DNA from: Prinsepia uniflora
Lineage: Eukaryota; Streptophyta; Magnoliopsida; Rosales; Rosaceae
DNA length: 64,000 nt
Assembly (NCBI GenBank): GCA_032719365.1
Contig: CM064861.1
Coordinates: 76,752,863-76,816,862 of the forward strand
Direction: 5' to 3'
In this document: one piece after another, positions 12,305-23,503 of the stretch
How the letters are laid out: each line of letters opens with the position of its first letter
How positions within the stretch are numbered: the first letter of the stretch is position 1
Position numbers and translations under genes: made by a program
The notes under the pieces: generated by a model
The model's input: the letters and a program-made list of their open reading frames with translations, nothing else
Told to the model about the DNA's origin: nothing
Database searches by the model: none

Positions 12305-12479
12305 TTGAAATAATAACTTGTATGAATATGTTCATAATGTAAATATAATATTCATACATATTTTCATACTTGTTTATAAGTTGTAATACCTGTGGATAAA
12401 AACGTTTTTCTTTGTAAATTTCTTAAAATAAAAAAATTTTCCAAAGGTAAAAAAAAAAATTGAATAGCCGAAAATAAAA

Positions 12480-13600
12480 CAAAAATTTTTAAAAAATTGT
12501 TTCCTATTGAATGTTTTAGAGTATCATGAATCCTAAAACCCTTTTCTTCAGAATTTTACTTTCGGAAACAAGTAGCACTTTTTTTTGTTTACTTTCTCCT
12601 TAATCCTTCGTGATGTGTGGATTTCATCACCACACACTATAGACTCGAATATATGGACATGAAGTGGGGCGGAGGTTGTAAACACTTGTGTTTGGTAACC
12701 TTTATTTTGAAAACTTCCATTGGTTGGTTATGGTGTCTAGGAGAGTTATGACTGGTGGCAAGTGGAGCACTAAGAAAGAGGACTCCAATGGAGTACATAC
12801 CCTGGCCAGGTTAGCCTCGGGGTGTTCTCGAAATTAGCACTTGCTTCTCGCGACAAAAATTTTAAAAAAATTGTTTCCTATTGAATGTTTTAGAGTTTCA
12901 TGAATCCTAAAACCCTTTTCTTCAAAATTTTACTTTCGGAAACAAGTATCACTTTTTTTTGTTTACTTTCTCCTTATTCTTTCGTGATGTGTGGATTTCA
13001 TCACCACACACTATAGACTCGAATCTATGGACATGAAGTGGGGCGGAGGTTGTAAACACTTGTGTTTGGTAACCTCTATTTTGAAAACTTCCATCGGTTG
13101 GTTATGGTGTCTGGGAGAGTTATGACTGGTGACAAGTGGAGCACTAAGAAAGAGGACTCCAATGGAGTACATACCCTGGCCAGGTTAGCCTAGGGGTGTT
13201 CTCGAAATTAGCACTTGCTTCTCGCGACAAAAATTTTAAAAAAATTGTTTCCTATTGAATGTTTTAGAGTTTCATGAATCCTAAAACCTTTTTCTTCAAA
13301 ATTTTACTTTCGGAAACAAGTAGCACTTTTTTTTGTTTACTTTCTCCTTATTCTTTCGTGATGTGTGGATTTCATCACCACACACTATAGACACGAATCT
13401 ATGGACATGAAGTGGGGCGGAGGTTGTAAACACTTGTGTTTGGTAACCTTTATTTTGAAAACTTCCATCGGTTGGTTATGGTGTCTAGGAGAGTTATGAC
13501 TGGTGGCAAGTGGAGCACTAAGAAAGAGGACTCCAATGGAGTACATACCCTGGCCAGGTTAGCCTCGGGGTGTTCTCGAAATTAGTACTTGCTTCTCGCG
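12480..13600 (+). repeat. Three tandem 374-bp units
   Basis: Unit starts (CAAAAATTTT) lie at 12480, 12854 and 13228, giving a constant period of 374 bp. Each unit ends in the GCTTCTCGCG region. Copy 2 has a single unit (about 46000-46375). The units differ by only a few bases, so the triplication is recent relative to the duplication. Confidence 0.95.
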
Positions 13601-13806
13601 TTACATCTATCTCAACTAACCATAATTAACGTTGAATGGTGGAGGGGATTGAAATATGTTTATCAGTAAGCGCGGGTCGTAAGCCCAGGAAAGTACTATG
13701 TAAAGCAAAGTGGGAAAGTTATTCATGTCATTATAAGACTCTATCTATTGCATTGGTAGATTGCATACCCTCCCTACGATTTCATGTTGCTCGGATTTCA
13801 TCACTG

Positions 13807-13830
13807 CCCCCCCCCCCCCCCCCCCCCCCC
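13807..13830 (+). repeat. Poly-C run of 24
   Basis: An uninterrupted run of 24 C lies in the interior of the Athila-like element. At the same point copy 2 reads CCGGCCCCCC. Confidence 0.97.
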
Positions 13831-15383
13831 TAAGACTAAGTGAATCTACGGAAGTGAGATCAAAGCTCCAAGCCATTCTTTTCATGCATTGTTAAATAAC
13901 TCTTATGTCTTATGTTGGTTCTAACGATTTCCCTTTTATGCATTCACACCATTCTTCATGTAGACTTTTATGTGTTGCATTAATTTGGACTTTTTTGAAC
14001 TTGTGCCTTTGCATGCCATTTTTGTGACTCTACCTTGCATATTCTTAAACTATTTTTACTTCTTTGCTTCTCCTTATCTATAACCCGTTCATTGTACATG
14101 CCATTCTATTTTGTGTATATTCCTTTCTATTTCTCGTCATATTTTAATGTACTCACTCTTTTGAAGGAAAACACAATATTCAATTCACTTAATCTAAGGT
14201 CCATGAACTAGACGTAGGGGACGCCCATGTCTAAGTGATCGCGCATGAACTTGACCCTCAGATTCAAGATGGATTGAAGCCTTACCTAGAGGCAATTGGT
14301 GAGCACGATGCAGAGTTCAAAAGAGTGCATAGACCTCGCATCGTATGAGTTGATTGAAGCACTTCGTCAAGGCTACGGACGTTAAAATTCAAGCTCTTCT
14401 TGGGAGGCAACCCAATGACGGAGAAGTGGAGGAGCCATCAAACGGAGATTTTCTTTCTTAAACCCTTCACTCTCTTTACTTTAGTTACATTTTGTCTTTA
14501 TTGCTTTATTTTTGTAAATCAATTCTCCTTACTTAGATTCTATGCTTTCACTTTCATACATTGAGAAAAATGTCGGATTTAAGTGTGGGGGAGCGGTTTA
14601 CAACTTTATTGAGTTTTATTCTTTTACAAAAAAAGAAACCAAACAAAAAATTTCGAAAAACAACAGAAACCCAAGAAGATTTTCTTGTGTTTTAGCTTTC
14701 AGCCTTTTCTTAACTTAGTGTTTTAATGAGTCTTAAGATGTCATTTAACCTGTCGATGTAAGAATGACGGATAAATGAAACAACATGGCAAAAAGATGAT
14801 GACTACAACTTGAATTCATTTGTTAATGCTTTATGATTGAATGTTTATGACTTGTAGTAGGTAATGCATATTAAACTGGTATAGAACGAGCATGTTAAGA
14901 TTATTATGAATCATATGAACCTTATGTGAGCTTTAGAGCCTTATATACTTCTTTTTTGAGTGATTCTTAGGCGTTCTTTGGTTAAATTGATATATATATA
15001 TATATATATATGCCTCATAACTACTTGTCATAGTTTTTAATGAACTCTAGAGTACTAGAACTTATTTTATGTGATTTTCAAAGATTTTAAGTCAATAAAC
15101 TCTCTTATTTTGGACATGATTAAGGCAATAGGGTTCGTACCACTTATCCAAATATCTATGTCCCTACTTGATAACACACGTGTGATCCCCCTAGTTTGAC
15201 CACTTTGAGCCTACATTAAGCCTTTCTTTCATCACCCTAAACATCTCTTCATGTAAGCCTAATATAAGACATCCTTTACCCTTGTTCCTTGTTCCTTGGT
15301 TGAAGAACATAAAGATGGCGTGAGATACAAGTAAATGATTTGATGAATGAAGACTTATATGTAAGTGAAGGGAAATGACTGTC
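13831..15383 (+). other. Non-coding interior of Athila-like element
   Basis: No supported gene. It contains the Athila-type TTGGGAGGCAACCCAATG landmark at 14400-14417, the TTTAAGTGTGGGGGAGC purine-rich tract near 14577 and an AT run near 14992-15010. The sequence is collinear with 46585-48010 of copy 2. Confidence 0.7.
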
Positions 15384-16132
15384 TCAAACTATGTTGTTAT
15401 TCATTGCATTACCTCTCAAAAGAAAAAAAAAATTATGAAAAAGAAAATTCAATAAAGAAAAAAAGTTCTTTGAGGTACAAAAATTTGAGTTTTGAGCTAA
15501 GTCACCTATACTTGTGATTTGGAACAATGAAGTTTGAGGACCTACATGAAGAATTTCAGCCCCTTGCCCTAATTGCAAGTTCAAAAGATGGGGATAATGA
15601 AGATTAAGGCCTAACAAGTTGATACTTGGCCTATAACTACGGAAAACATGTATGTCTATGTGATGGAGCCTTTGGTTGAGTCCTAGAACAAAGTTTAACA
15701 CCACTATCCTAAAAATCCATACCTCTACACGTAGCCCCATGACAACCTTCAAATAAAGATCTTATAATTTTTGAGATGAGTAAAGTTTTATTCGTTGAGT
15801 CTATCACTTGAGTAAGCATATGGTTTTGGTTCATTTGTGCAAGTATGTTCACTATCTTATGGTTTATGTTTGAAATTTTTATGAAGTAACTTACTTTCTA
15901 TTATGTGAGCATCTTTCTCACATACCTTAAGTGCAAACACAAACCTATACACATTGAGTGGAAATCTTGAGTGCATCTCCCTTATGAATTGATTCATACT
16001 TATTTTATTCATATTAAGATACATTTCACCAAGTTTACTAATTGTCTCACTTTTCAAGGCATTTTGTTTTGATGTATTAACTTTTGAATTCCACATGATA
16101 TATTGCTCTTCAGTGTAAATCTTTGATGCCAT
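15384..16132 (-). other. Two antisense open frames shared by both copies, probably not genes
   Basis: Frames of 122 codons (15752-15384) and 91 codons (16132-15857) run opposite to the element. Copy 2 keeps parts of both (48421-48197, 48196-47945, 48802-48596), but a one-base gain near 48612 truncates the second one. I recognise no domain. Conservation here only reflects the recent duplication. Confidence 0.3.
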
Positions 16133-16261
16133 ATTTATGTCAATACAATTTGAGACACATGGTTAAGAGCTTAGTAGGTTTTTTTTTTAAGAAAAGGAAA
16201 GAAAAGTTAGTTTTCAAAGCCTTAGTTTGTTTTGGTATTTGTTAGGGACTAGCAAAGTCTA

Positions 16262-16275
16262 AGTGTGGGGGTGTT
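16262..16275 (+). promoter_or_regulatory. Polypurine tract of Athila-like element
   Basis: AGTGTGGGGGTGTT directly precedes the 3' LTR start TGATAAGCC. Copy 2 has GTGTGGGGGTATTT before 48951. Confidence 0.8.
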
Positions 16276-17444
16276 TGATAAGCCTTGAATTAAGCATCAT
16301 TTTATACATTTTATGCTTATCCTTTAATGTTTAAATGCCAAACAACTATAGAAAATAACATATTTTGTGAGAAATGTGCAGAATTGGATAGAGCATGGAA
16401 ATACAAGAATTTAGACAAAAGAATCATCTCAATCAAGGTTATATTGAAGAAGTTATGATCGAATCAAGGGAAGCCACCGAAAAGGGCAAGGAAAATCGGT
16501 AGCAAGCTATAGAATCCAACATGGTAGCCCATAAATTGGTTCTGGCCGCGCTTACCGATTCCCGAATGCGACTTTCGGCACGCGCCTCCTGATCAGTAGC
16601 AGCCTGTTTCAACGCGCGTCTACTGAGGAAAATTCCTTTTCTTCAGCGCACGCCTGCCGAACCTGCTTCCACGCTTTCAGCACGCATCCACCGATTTCCC
16701 TTCCAACCCTTCCTTGCGCCATTGGCCATGCGTTGACCACCGAATTCCAGCCCAAATTTCGGTGGGCTTCCACCGAATCGTTTCCTGCTCAGTTCCAGCA
16801 CCTATTTTCCTTAATTTTTGAGGAAAATTTTCCAATTCAATTGAATATCGTTTTGTTGGTTAGATCTTTACCCTGTAATTGTCTTTTTCTATTGAATATT
16901 GTTTTGTTGGATTGATCTTTAATATAATTCTGGTTCTATATCTTATATGAATTTCAATAATCTTCCATGTGTTTCAAAATCTTGGTTTTTGTTATACTTG
17001 TATGTTGTGCTTATTGCTTGATTGGATATCTAGGAAAATTCCCGAGTCTAGATCATTGAAAGTGTCTAGGATAATTCACAGCATGTACTTGAGATAATAT
17101 GCTTGTATTCGGTAGAACTAAAATTATGGAATTTCGTAGATTTTGGAATTGGCATAATTTATGAATGAGTTAGGTTTAAAGATGAGTTGACCATGTAAAT
17201 AATAGATTAGGTTAGATTAAGTTAGATTAGGTTAGTTAATCACGTAGCATAATAGAAACAATCAATTATCCCCCTAATTAATCAATCGAACGATAATCAT
17301 GCTTAGGTACCCTCAATCCCCAGTTAAGAACAATCCCTACATATCAATGCTACAATCTACAAAAAAGGTTTTAATTTGCATATGTTTTTATTAAGTGTTG
17401 AGTGTGACTTTGTGTTTACTTTAATGCTTACTTTTAATGTATCA
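16276..17444 (+). repeat. 3' LTR of Athila-like element
   Basis: This 1169-bp LTR, TGATAAGCC to TGTATCA, has an internal deletion of about 360 bp relative to 10752-12281. The copy-2 3' LTR carries the same deletion, so it predates the duplication. Confidence 0.9.
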
Positions 17445-18906
17445 ATCAGTCGGCTCCTGATTATCCACCTTTACGACGTGAACCACTGTTGTCCTGACCG
17501 TGGTCGGCTTGGGCGTATCTTTATTAAAGGATGGCTGAGAAATTTGACGATTTTTCTGTTGCTCTTCCTTTATAAGCCCCTCATATCGGTCGACCCTTAA
17601 AAGTAGATCATATATATCACGAAACTCCATTCCTTCAAACTTTTTCCTAAGGTCTAACGAAAGTCCTCCTTAAGCTAGCTTGAGAAACTCATGTTCTGGC
17701 ATAAAGACCATACATTTGGTCCTAGCCACCTTCAACCTGGCCATGAATTCTTGAGCTGACTCATTAAAAGTTTGTCTCATTTTTGCCAAGTTGGCCATGG
17801 AAACTTCTAGCTCGGGTCGATAAAACTGTTCACGGAAGACTTGCTCTATGGTTGCCCAATTCGGAATGGAATTCCGTGGTAGGTTTTCGTACCAGGTGAA
17901 CACAACCCCTGTGAGACTACTCGGGAAGAGTCTTAACATAAGGCCTTCAAGGTGAGCTATTTCTGCACATTGAGCAGTGAATCGACCTACATGATCAACT
18001 GTGGATTGAAGTCCATCACCCAAAAAATAGAGTGAAATCAGGAACTCTGAAATCACGTGGAAATTCTTCCATGTCAAAGTTTTGAGGATACGACCTCCTG
18101 TACACGTGATGGCCGACTCTCGTGGCTAGAGGAACCACTTCCTGGATCAATTGCTCGACCACACCGCGGTCAAGGGCTCATTGTTGGCCGAGTCCATTGT
18201 CATAACCATTCAGATGATTTCCTCCATGGTTTCCCCAACCACCCAGGCTGGTAATCTGATTTATTTATGGGCCAACAAAGTTGCCCCCAGCCGCTGGGTT
18301 GGCTTATGATCGAGCCTAATGAAAAGCTTGATATGGGTTCGGCCCGTACTGATTGTTCCAACATGGGGGATTATTGTGATTTGGGATATTCATACCCTGG
18401 TTGTTACCCACAGGGTTGTTGTGAGGTTGCTCGTTTGCTCCAGAATTGCTGGGCTTGAGCACCCATTTGACCCCCGACCGGTGGGTGTTCATTTTGGTCA
18501 GGCTATTTGCTGATTCTATCGTTCACCTGAGCAAACTAGTTGCGAAGATCCAGCCGCTGGTTGTTCATCTCAGTTGTGAGCTCGTCAAGCCGCTGGTGGG
18601 TCGCTTGATTTGTTGCCTCCAACGTCCGAATTAATTATTGGAAGTCAACGAGGTTGGCGGATTTGGCTAGACGACCAGCTCTACAAGGTCGTGGGTAGTC
18701 TCAACTGAGGTAGTGTTTGTAGTCACGACCAAGGTTCGGTCGACTTTTAATTGGCCGTTATGGTCTACTTGAGAAATTGGCATTCCAAATGGCTGGATCG
18801 ACATTCGAAGTGTTCCAACCATGTTTCTTCTCCTTTGTCCGACTACTAAAATAGGCAGCTGGATTTCTTGGTGGTTTCTAGGATTCCCCCTAGTGCCAAT
18901 GACCAT
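17445..18906 (-). pseudogene. Gag of Tat-like element, copy 1
   Basis: Gag forms the virus-like particle. The longest piece (18077 down to 17670) is a Retrotrans_gag capsid domain: LMLRLFPSSLTGVVFTWYENL, then IPNWATIEQVFREQFYRPE, then FNESAQEFMARLK. A following piece (17630-17442) has EFRDIYDLLLRVDRYEGLIKEEQ, typical of the Tat capsid-nucleocapsid junction. The N-terminal piece starts at ATG 18906 (MVIGTRGNPRNHQEIQ) and runs to 18667. The part between 18667 and 18078 is in shifted frames. The downstream end is interrupted by the Athila-like insertion. Confidence 0.85.
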
Positions 18907-19061
18907 GCAATATCAAAATCTAGTGTGTCCCACCAAGTGTGCCAAATATGTTTCCCACGATTTGACTAATCAAGCCAATAGAAGGGATTTTGGACCTTCA
19001 TCGAATAAATTTTTAGGCGTGCCACCACTCAGCCACCAAATGGCCTGAATGGAATTAGAAA
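18907..19061 (-). other. Leader between 5' LTR and gag, possible primer site
   Basis: This short untranslated leader lies right of the gag start. Minus-strand TGGTGGCTGAGTGGTGGC (about 19022-19039) is a candidate primer-binding site in a suitable place. I could not match it to a particular tRNA, and the exact LTR edge depends on this. Confidence 0.4.
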
Positions 19062-20574
19062 TGTTGGGTGTGCCCCTAAGGCTGACTTCTGACTTTACGA
19101 TTGTGCGACAAAGCAAGGAATATCTTCTTGGTCTGAGTTCTTTCACTTTCTTGGGTCAAGGGTGCTTAGGCTTTGAACTTATATATTTTTATATTTTATT
19201 TATATGAATGAAATGAAGCGCAATAATTAAATTGAGTAAGAAAATTAACTAGGCTCAAAGAAAATAAATTTAAACGTAAACGTAATAAATTGATACTTAA
19301 AACAAAAGCAATAATTGAAATTAAAGACAAGGATAATAAACTAAAATTAACGAACTGATTAAGTAAAACTATCAAACGAACGCTAATCAAACGAACTTGA
19401 ATCAAAATAAAAATTGAATAAGAATAAACTTGAATTTAAAACAAAATAATTAAAAGTATTCTGAAAATAAAATTACTCTAGAAAATTAAGAACTTGACTA
19501 ACTAGATCTTGAATATGAAAATCTAGTCTAAGAATTGAAGAGGTGCAAGATAAGAGTAAGTTTGTGTGTTGATGTTGGTCTTTTTTTCTTCCCTTCACCT
19601 TAAATTTTTATAGGCTTTAAACAACCCATGAATTGGCCATGTGTGGCCTCTACCCTTCTGACGTGAAAACCTTCCAAGTTGAGCCCCTCAAACTTTCCAA
19701 GCTTGATCCACCCGAAATCCTTCCAAATTTGATCCATCTGAAATCCTTCCAAATCGAGACCACCAAAATCTTTCCAAGTTGAGACCATTCAAACCTTTCC
19801 AAGTCAGATCATTCAAATCTTTCCAAGTCGGATTGGAAAAAACCTGCCTCGTTAAGCTGTCTTGATTCAAGGTCGGATTGATACCGAGATAATTTAATAA
19901 GATTCGATCAAAACCTTCTCTTTCGGGAAGACTCTAGGTTGACATTACCTAGCTTGATTTGTTTCCATATTTCAAAAAATTGACAAATTACGGTCAGGCA
20001 ATGATTGACAAGAACCCGGCCTGCAACCATCTTTCCTTCAAGCTTGGGTGGGTTTGAAATTTAGATTTAGGAAAGAGAAGGTCCAACCCCAATTTGACTG
20101 TGTACCATTAGGCCATTCCAAGGAAGCCCAAACTCACGGATACCTATCCGGCTGTGGGTTTTTGTCAAGTTCAACTCGACCAAGGATTTTTACTAAAACC
20201 GATCATGAGGCCATGCCTTAGCCAAGTTTTGATCAACTTTGGCTAGAATGATCTTAAGGTTTTTTTTTTCCTTCATGCAAACCAAAACTATTCTCTTACA
20301 TGCATACACGCCCCAAACTAAGGACACATGTACATGTTTCCCTCAACAACCAATGTGAAATAAATGCAAGTGGCTACTCACAGACATTTTTTTTTTTAAA
20401 AAGAGGAAAAAATAAAACTTAGACTCTTACTCCATCAACAATTGTTGTGAGTCCCATTTGTTCTCCCAATAAAACACATTTGGCTTTCCTCTCACTTGTC
20501 AACTCAAATATATAATATCCATAGCTAGCTTGGATTGTCAAAGTCTAGTGGAAAGTTTTGAGTACACGTACCCA

Positions 20575-20582
20575 CCTATATA
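20575..20582 (-). promoter_or_regulatory. TATA-like box of Tat LTR
   Basis: Minus strand TATATAGG lies about 150 bp downstream (sense) of the 81-bp repeat array. It is conserved at 56180-56187. This makes the repeats an upstream, enhancer-like part of the LTR. Confidence 0.45.
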
Positions 20583-20728
20583 CATGAATAAAGGGGACAA
20601 TGACTTCCTTTTTATTTTTTTATCCTAGTCATTGCTAGGGGCAATGACACCCACATGCACCTCTTTTGCTTTATTTCCTTCCACCCAATCCAAGAAGCCC
20701 TTTTCCTTATATTTCGGCCATCTAATAG

Positions 20729-21262
20729 GAGGGAAACCACCATTTCCTTTTCCCAAAAGTGCCCACCAAAAAATTCCAGCAAGGAGGACCAATCTTGGCT
20801 ACTCAGAAAGAGGAAAGCCACCATTTTTTTCTCCCAAAAGTGCCCAGCTAAAAATCCCAGCAAGGAGAGGCAATCTTGGCTACTCACAAGGAGGAAAGTC
20901 ACCATTTCTTCTCCCAAAAAGTGCCCAACTGAAAATCCCAACAAGGAGGAGCAATCTTGGCTATTCACAAGGAGGAAAGTCACCATTTTCTTCTCCCAAA
21001 AGTGCCCAGCTGAAAATTCCAGCAAGGAGGGGCAATCTTGGCTACTCAAAAGGAAGAAAGTCACCATTTTCTTCTCCCATAAGTGGTCAGCCGAAAATCC
21101 CAGCAAGGAGGAGCAATCTTGGCTACTCAGAAGGAGGAAAGTCACCATTTTCTTCTCCCAAAAGTGCCCAACCGAAAATCCTAGAAAGGAGGGGCAATAT
21201 TGGCTACTCACAAGGAGGAAAGTCACCATTTTCCTCTCCCAAAAGTGTCCAGCCGAAAATCC
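20729..21262 (-). repeat. Seven 81-bp tandem repeats in LTR
   Basis: The marker CACCATTT occurs at 20738, 20819, 20900, 20981, 21062, 21143 and 21224, exactly 81 bp apart. Because 81 is 27 codons, several frames on both strands stay open for 220-250 codons. These are not genes. Confidence 0.97.
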
Positions 21263-21311
21263 ACCCTTTGCTTCATTGGGTGGGTTGGACAATTTCACAC
21301 CCCACCAAACA

Positions 21312-22054
21312 ATGATATAAAACATAAGTAACTCATATATAATAATAGAATTCAATGTGTACAATCTAATTTATTATTTTTTTTTCCTAAAAAAAAAGTT
21401 AATTTGTTATTACAACTTTCATATTTGTGAGGAGAGCAAATCTTTCTATTATTTTATTTAAATTTTTTTCACTCTGTTACATATATCCAATTAATCATTC
21501 ATAAGTACAGAATTTTTGTTAACCACCCAAAAGAAAAAGAAAACTTCCGTGTGTGTATATATATACATAAATTTACATTCTTCATGGGCCTTTAGATTTA
21601 GTTTAAATCAATGGTTCTGATTGGACCCTCATTAATCTTGAAATTAAATAAATGATGATGTGGATTTAATTAATAATTAAAATTTGTTTTTATTAATTTA
21701 TTGATTTTTCAATTAAAAATAATTTCCAAATTTAAAAAGAAAATGATTGACAAGAAAATCCTATCAGCATTTTAGCTAGGATAAGCTTCACGATCTGTTA
21801 ACGTTAGATGAGACACTTAGCATCTAAATTCAAGAGCACCACTAACATTGGTGTTATTGAACAATGAAGGTCTTGGAGCCTATATAACTCGGCAGTTTTT
21901 TTTTGGTCAAATGATGTTTCTTGATTTATCACAAGGATTAAAGAACTGCCAACATCGATTGAAAATCTAATTGGTCTTCAATCATTGTATCCCTATCGTT
22001 GTAGCGAACTTGAGAATATAACAAGCGCTATTTGGAATTTAAATTGTTTCAAAT
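21312..22054. repeat. Flank repeat R1 (shared with 25676-26882 and 56997-58273)
   Basis: AT-rich, non-coding sequence directly beyond the Tat LTR. It matches 56997-57736 closely and 25676-26360 less fully, and it departs from both at 22055 after TTTCAAATTC. No gene seen. Its presence beside both Tat copies shows that host flank was duplicated too. Confidence 0.85.
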
Positions 22055-23044
22055 TCAACAACAGTTGTTACATTTACGACAAAAACATAATATGTTCCTT
22101 GGATCACTACAGTGAGTACGTACAAAACCAATGAAGATGTCAATCCCATCCAAATACTTATTAGAAGATCTATCCAACATTTGCATCCAACCTCTCTCCA
22201 TTGTGCCTGTTCCACAAAATAGAACCAATGTAAGTAAATAATTATATAGTTTGTGACTCTATCCCATCCAAAACCCACTCGTCTCCTTATGCCTCCGGTG
22301 ATTTGGCCCTCTTCCATTCGAGAATGCACGTTCTGTGCTGTATAGTTTGTGACCTACGAGGAGAAGTTTCGACCGAGAGAAATTTCGGCAACATCACCCT
22401 ACAATTTTCCAAATACATGACGTAGATATTTCAAACTAATATCTAGTATGCATTCGGAGAATAGTAAGGGGATATAAACCAAATTTCCCACGATCCAAAC
22501 CTAACCACATAGATAGCAAACTATACAACACATAGTTGTGCACTCCCAAACTATCGCGATAAATGGACAATTCAAGTGTCAGTAAATCAATCTAATTCAC
22601 TGACTCTCAAACGAGTCTAAGGTTTTCTATCGAATTTCGATATACAAAGTTAATCGGGCTGATTAACTTTGCATTAACGGATAAATCACAATTCCCTAAC
22701 ACAATAATATCCAGATTTCTAAGCATTTTCCACAATATATCACAATTTTCAAACATAATTAAATACAATTTTTTGAGAAAATTAAATTGAGAAGCAAATA
22801 CTCATACCTTTTATAAGTAATCCTTCAAATCAACCACAAATTACCTAAAACAAAAAATTAGTTTAGCTTATAATAAAAATTAAAATAAAAAAACAAAAAA
22901 CAAAAAACAAAATCATTAATTTTACCTTAGGTGAAGCAGTGATGATGAAATGATGATGATATTATGTAGGGGTTGTGAGAGTAAATGAGAGAGAATAATG
23001 AGGAATGAGGAAGAAGATGAAGAAATGAATTTGTTCTAGAGTAA
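22055..23044. other. No gene recognised
   Basis: AT-rich sequence absent from the other flank copies. A 96-codon minus frame at 22329-22039 has no motif and looks fortuitous. The phrase GAGAAGTTTCGACCGAGAG near 22358 hints at transposon sequence, but I cannot assign it. Confidence 0.4.
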
Positions 23045-23340
23045 ATGCAGATTAGACCTTTACTCGCCGGGCAAGCTTTAATGACCCGCCGGGCTAACAA
23101 CATGCGCCAACACACCTTCGTGCCAACATTTTTCCCCCCGCAAGTCAACGGAAATACTTTGCCCTTCGCACCTATATTGCCATTAATAATAGCTAGCCCG
23201 ACAGAGGTTGACCACTCACCGGGCAAAATCCCTCACTTTGCGTGCCAAGAGAGTCGGTGTTCCCGCTCAAAGTTTGCCCGGCGAGCCTCGCTCCCTCCAC
23301 CAGGCGAAACCTTCTTTACCAGCAAATACGCCATCCCTCC
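23045..23340. other. GC-rich patch with repeated CCGGGC(A/T) words
   Basis: This island in AT-rich DNA contains GCCGGGCA, GCCGGGCT, ACCGGGCA and the inverse TGCCCGGCG within 300 bp. Repeated short words in both orientations occur in subterminal regions of CACTA-type DNA transposons, but no CACTA terminus was found. It abuts the defensin exon-1 relic. Confidence 0.4.
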
Positions 23341-23363
23341 ATCCCGAATCACACAAATATATA

Positions 23364-23435
23364 TAAAGGACGAACATTGGCATAATGCGCTTAGTCATCT
23401 TCTCTTTGAATAAAATCTTTCTTCCTTTAATTACA
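23364..23435 (-). pseudogene. Defensin-like exon-1 relic
   Basis: The sequence matches 25360-25431 of the defensin-like gene: the same AAAGAAGAT-type leader, an ATG at 23398-23396 and codons for MTKRIMPMFVL (the gene has MAKLILPMFVL). Similarity stops after about 11 codons, where ATATATAT sequence begins. It is therefore the 5' end of a second gene copy that was truncated. Confidence 0.75.
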
Positions 23436-23503
23436 AATTTTTTAATGATTTTCTATTTTTTAATTTTTTTCACTCAGTTACACCGCTAAACCCTAAACTA
23501 TTA

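Larger units (their letters stand above)
10752..17444 (+). mobile_element. Non-autonomous Athila-like LTR element (copy 1), nested in gag-pol
   Basis: LTRs at 10752-12281 and 16276-17444 share the termini TGATAAGCC...TATCA. An 18-nt tRNA-Asp primer site follows the first LTR and the purine tract AGTGTGGGGGTGTT precedes the second. The insertion site shows a 5-bp duplication: ATTGG (10747-10751) against ATCAG (17445-17449), with copy 2 having ATCGG. The 4-kb interior has no gag or pol. It does carry the TTGGGAGGCAACCCAATG motif and the ATGTCGGATTTAAGTGTGGG region typical of Athila 3' ends. It is a passenger-type element dependent on another element's proteins. Confidence 0.9.
19062..21311 (-). 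repeat. 5' LTR of Tat-like element, copy 1
   Basis: The sense LTR starts TGTTTGGTGG at 21311; the edge is fixed by the polypurine tract of the copy-2 3' LTR. It probably ends ...AACA at 19062, which is inferred from TG/CA termini. It contains seven 81-bp repeats in its upstream part and a TATA-like site at 20582-20575. Repeats of TTCCAA(A/G)T near 19670-19850 give spurious open frames. Copy 2 has the matching LTR at 54654-56996. Confidence 0.8.

Noticed and set aside
19022..19039. Possible tRNA gene (GGCCGAGTGGT-like word, clearer near 54612-54630)
   Set aside because: Only a D-arm-like word. No cloverleaf, anticodon stem or T-loop could be built around it; it is more likely part of the retrotransposon primer region.
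20612..21364. Open frames of 220-250 codons on both strands, also at 56259-57016 and 27775-28107
   Set aside because: They follow the exact 81-bp repeat, which keeps any stop-free frame open in every unit. No non-repeat domain or start context supports a gene.
22039..22329. 96-codon minus frame
   Set aside because: No motif, crosses the R1 breakpoint at 22055, and its C-terminal part is not conserved in R2 or R3.
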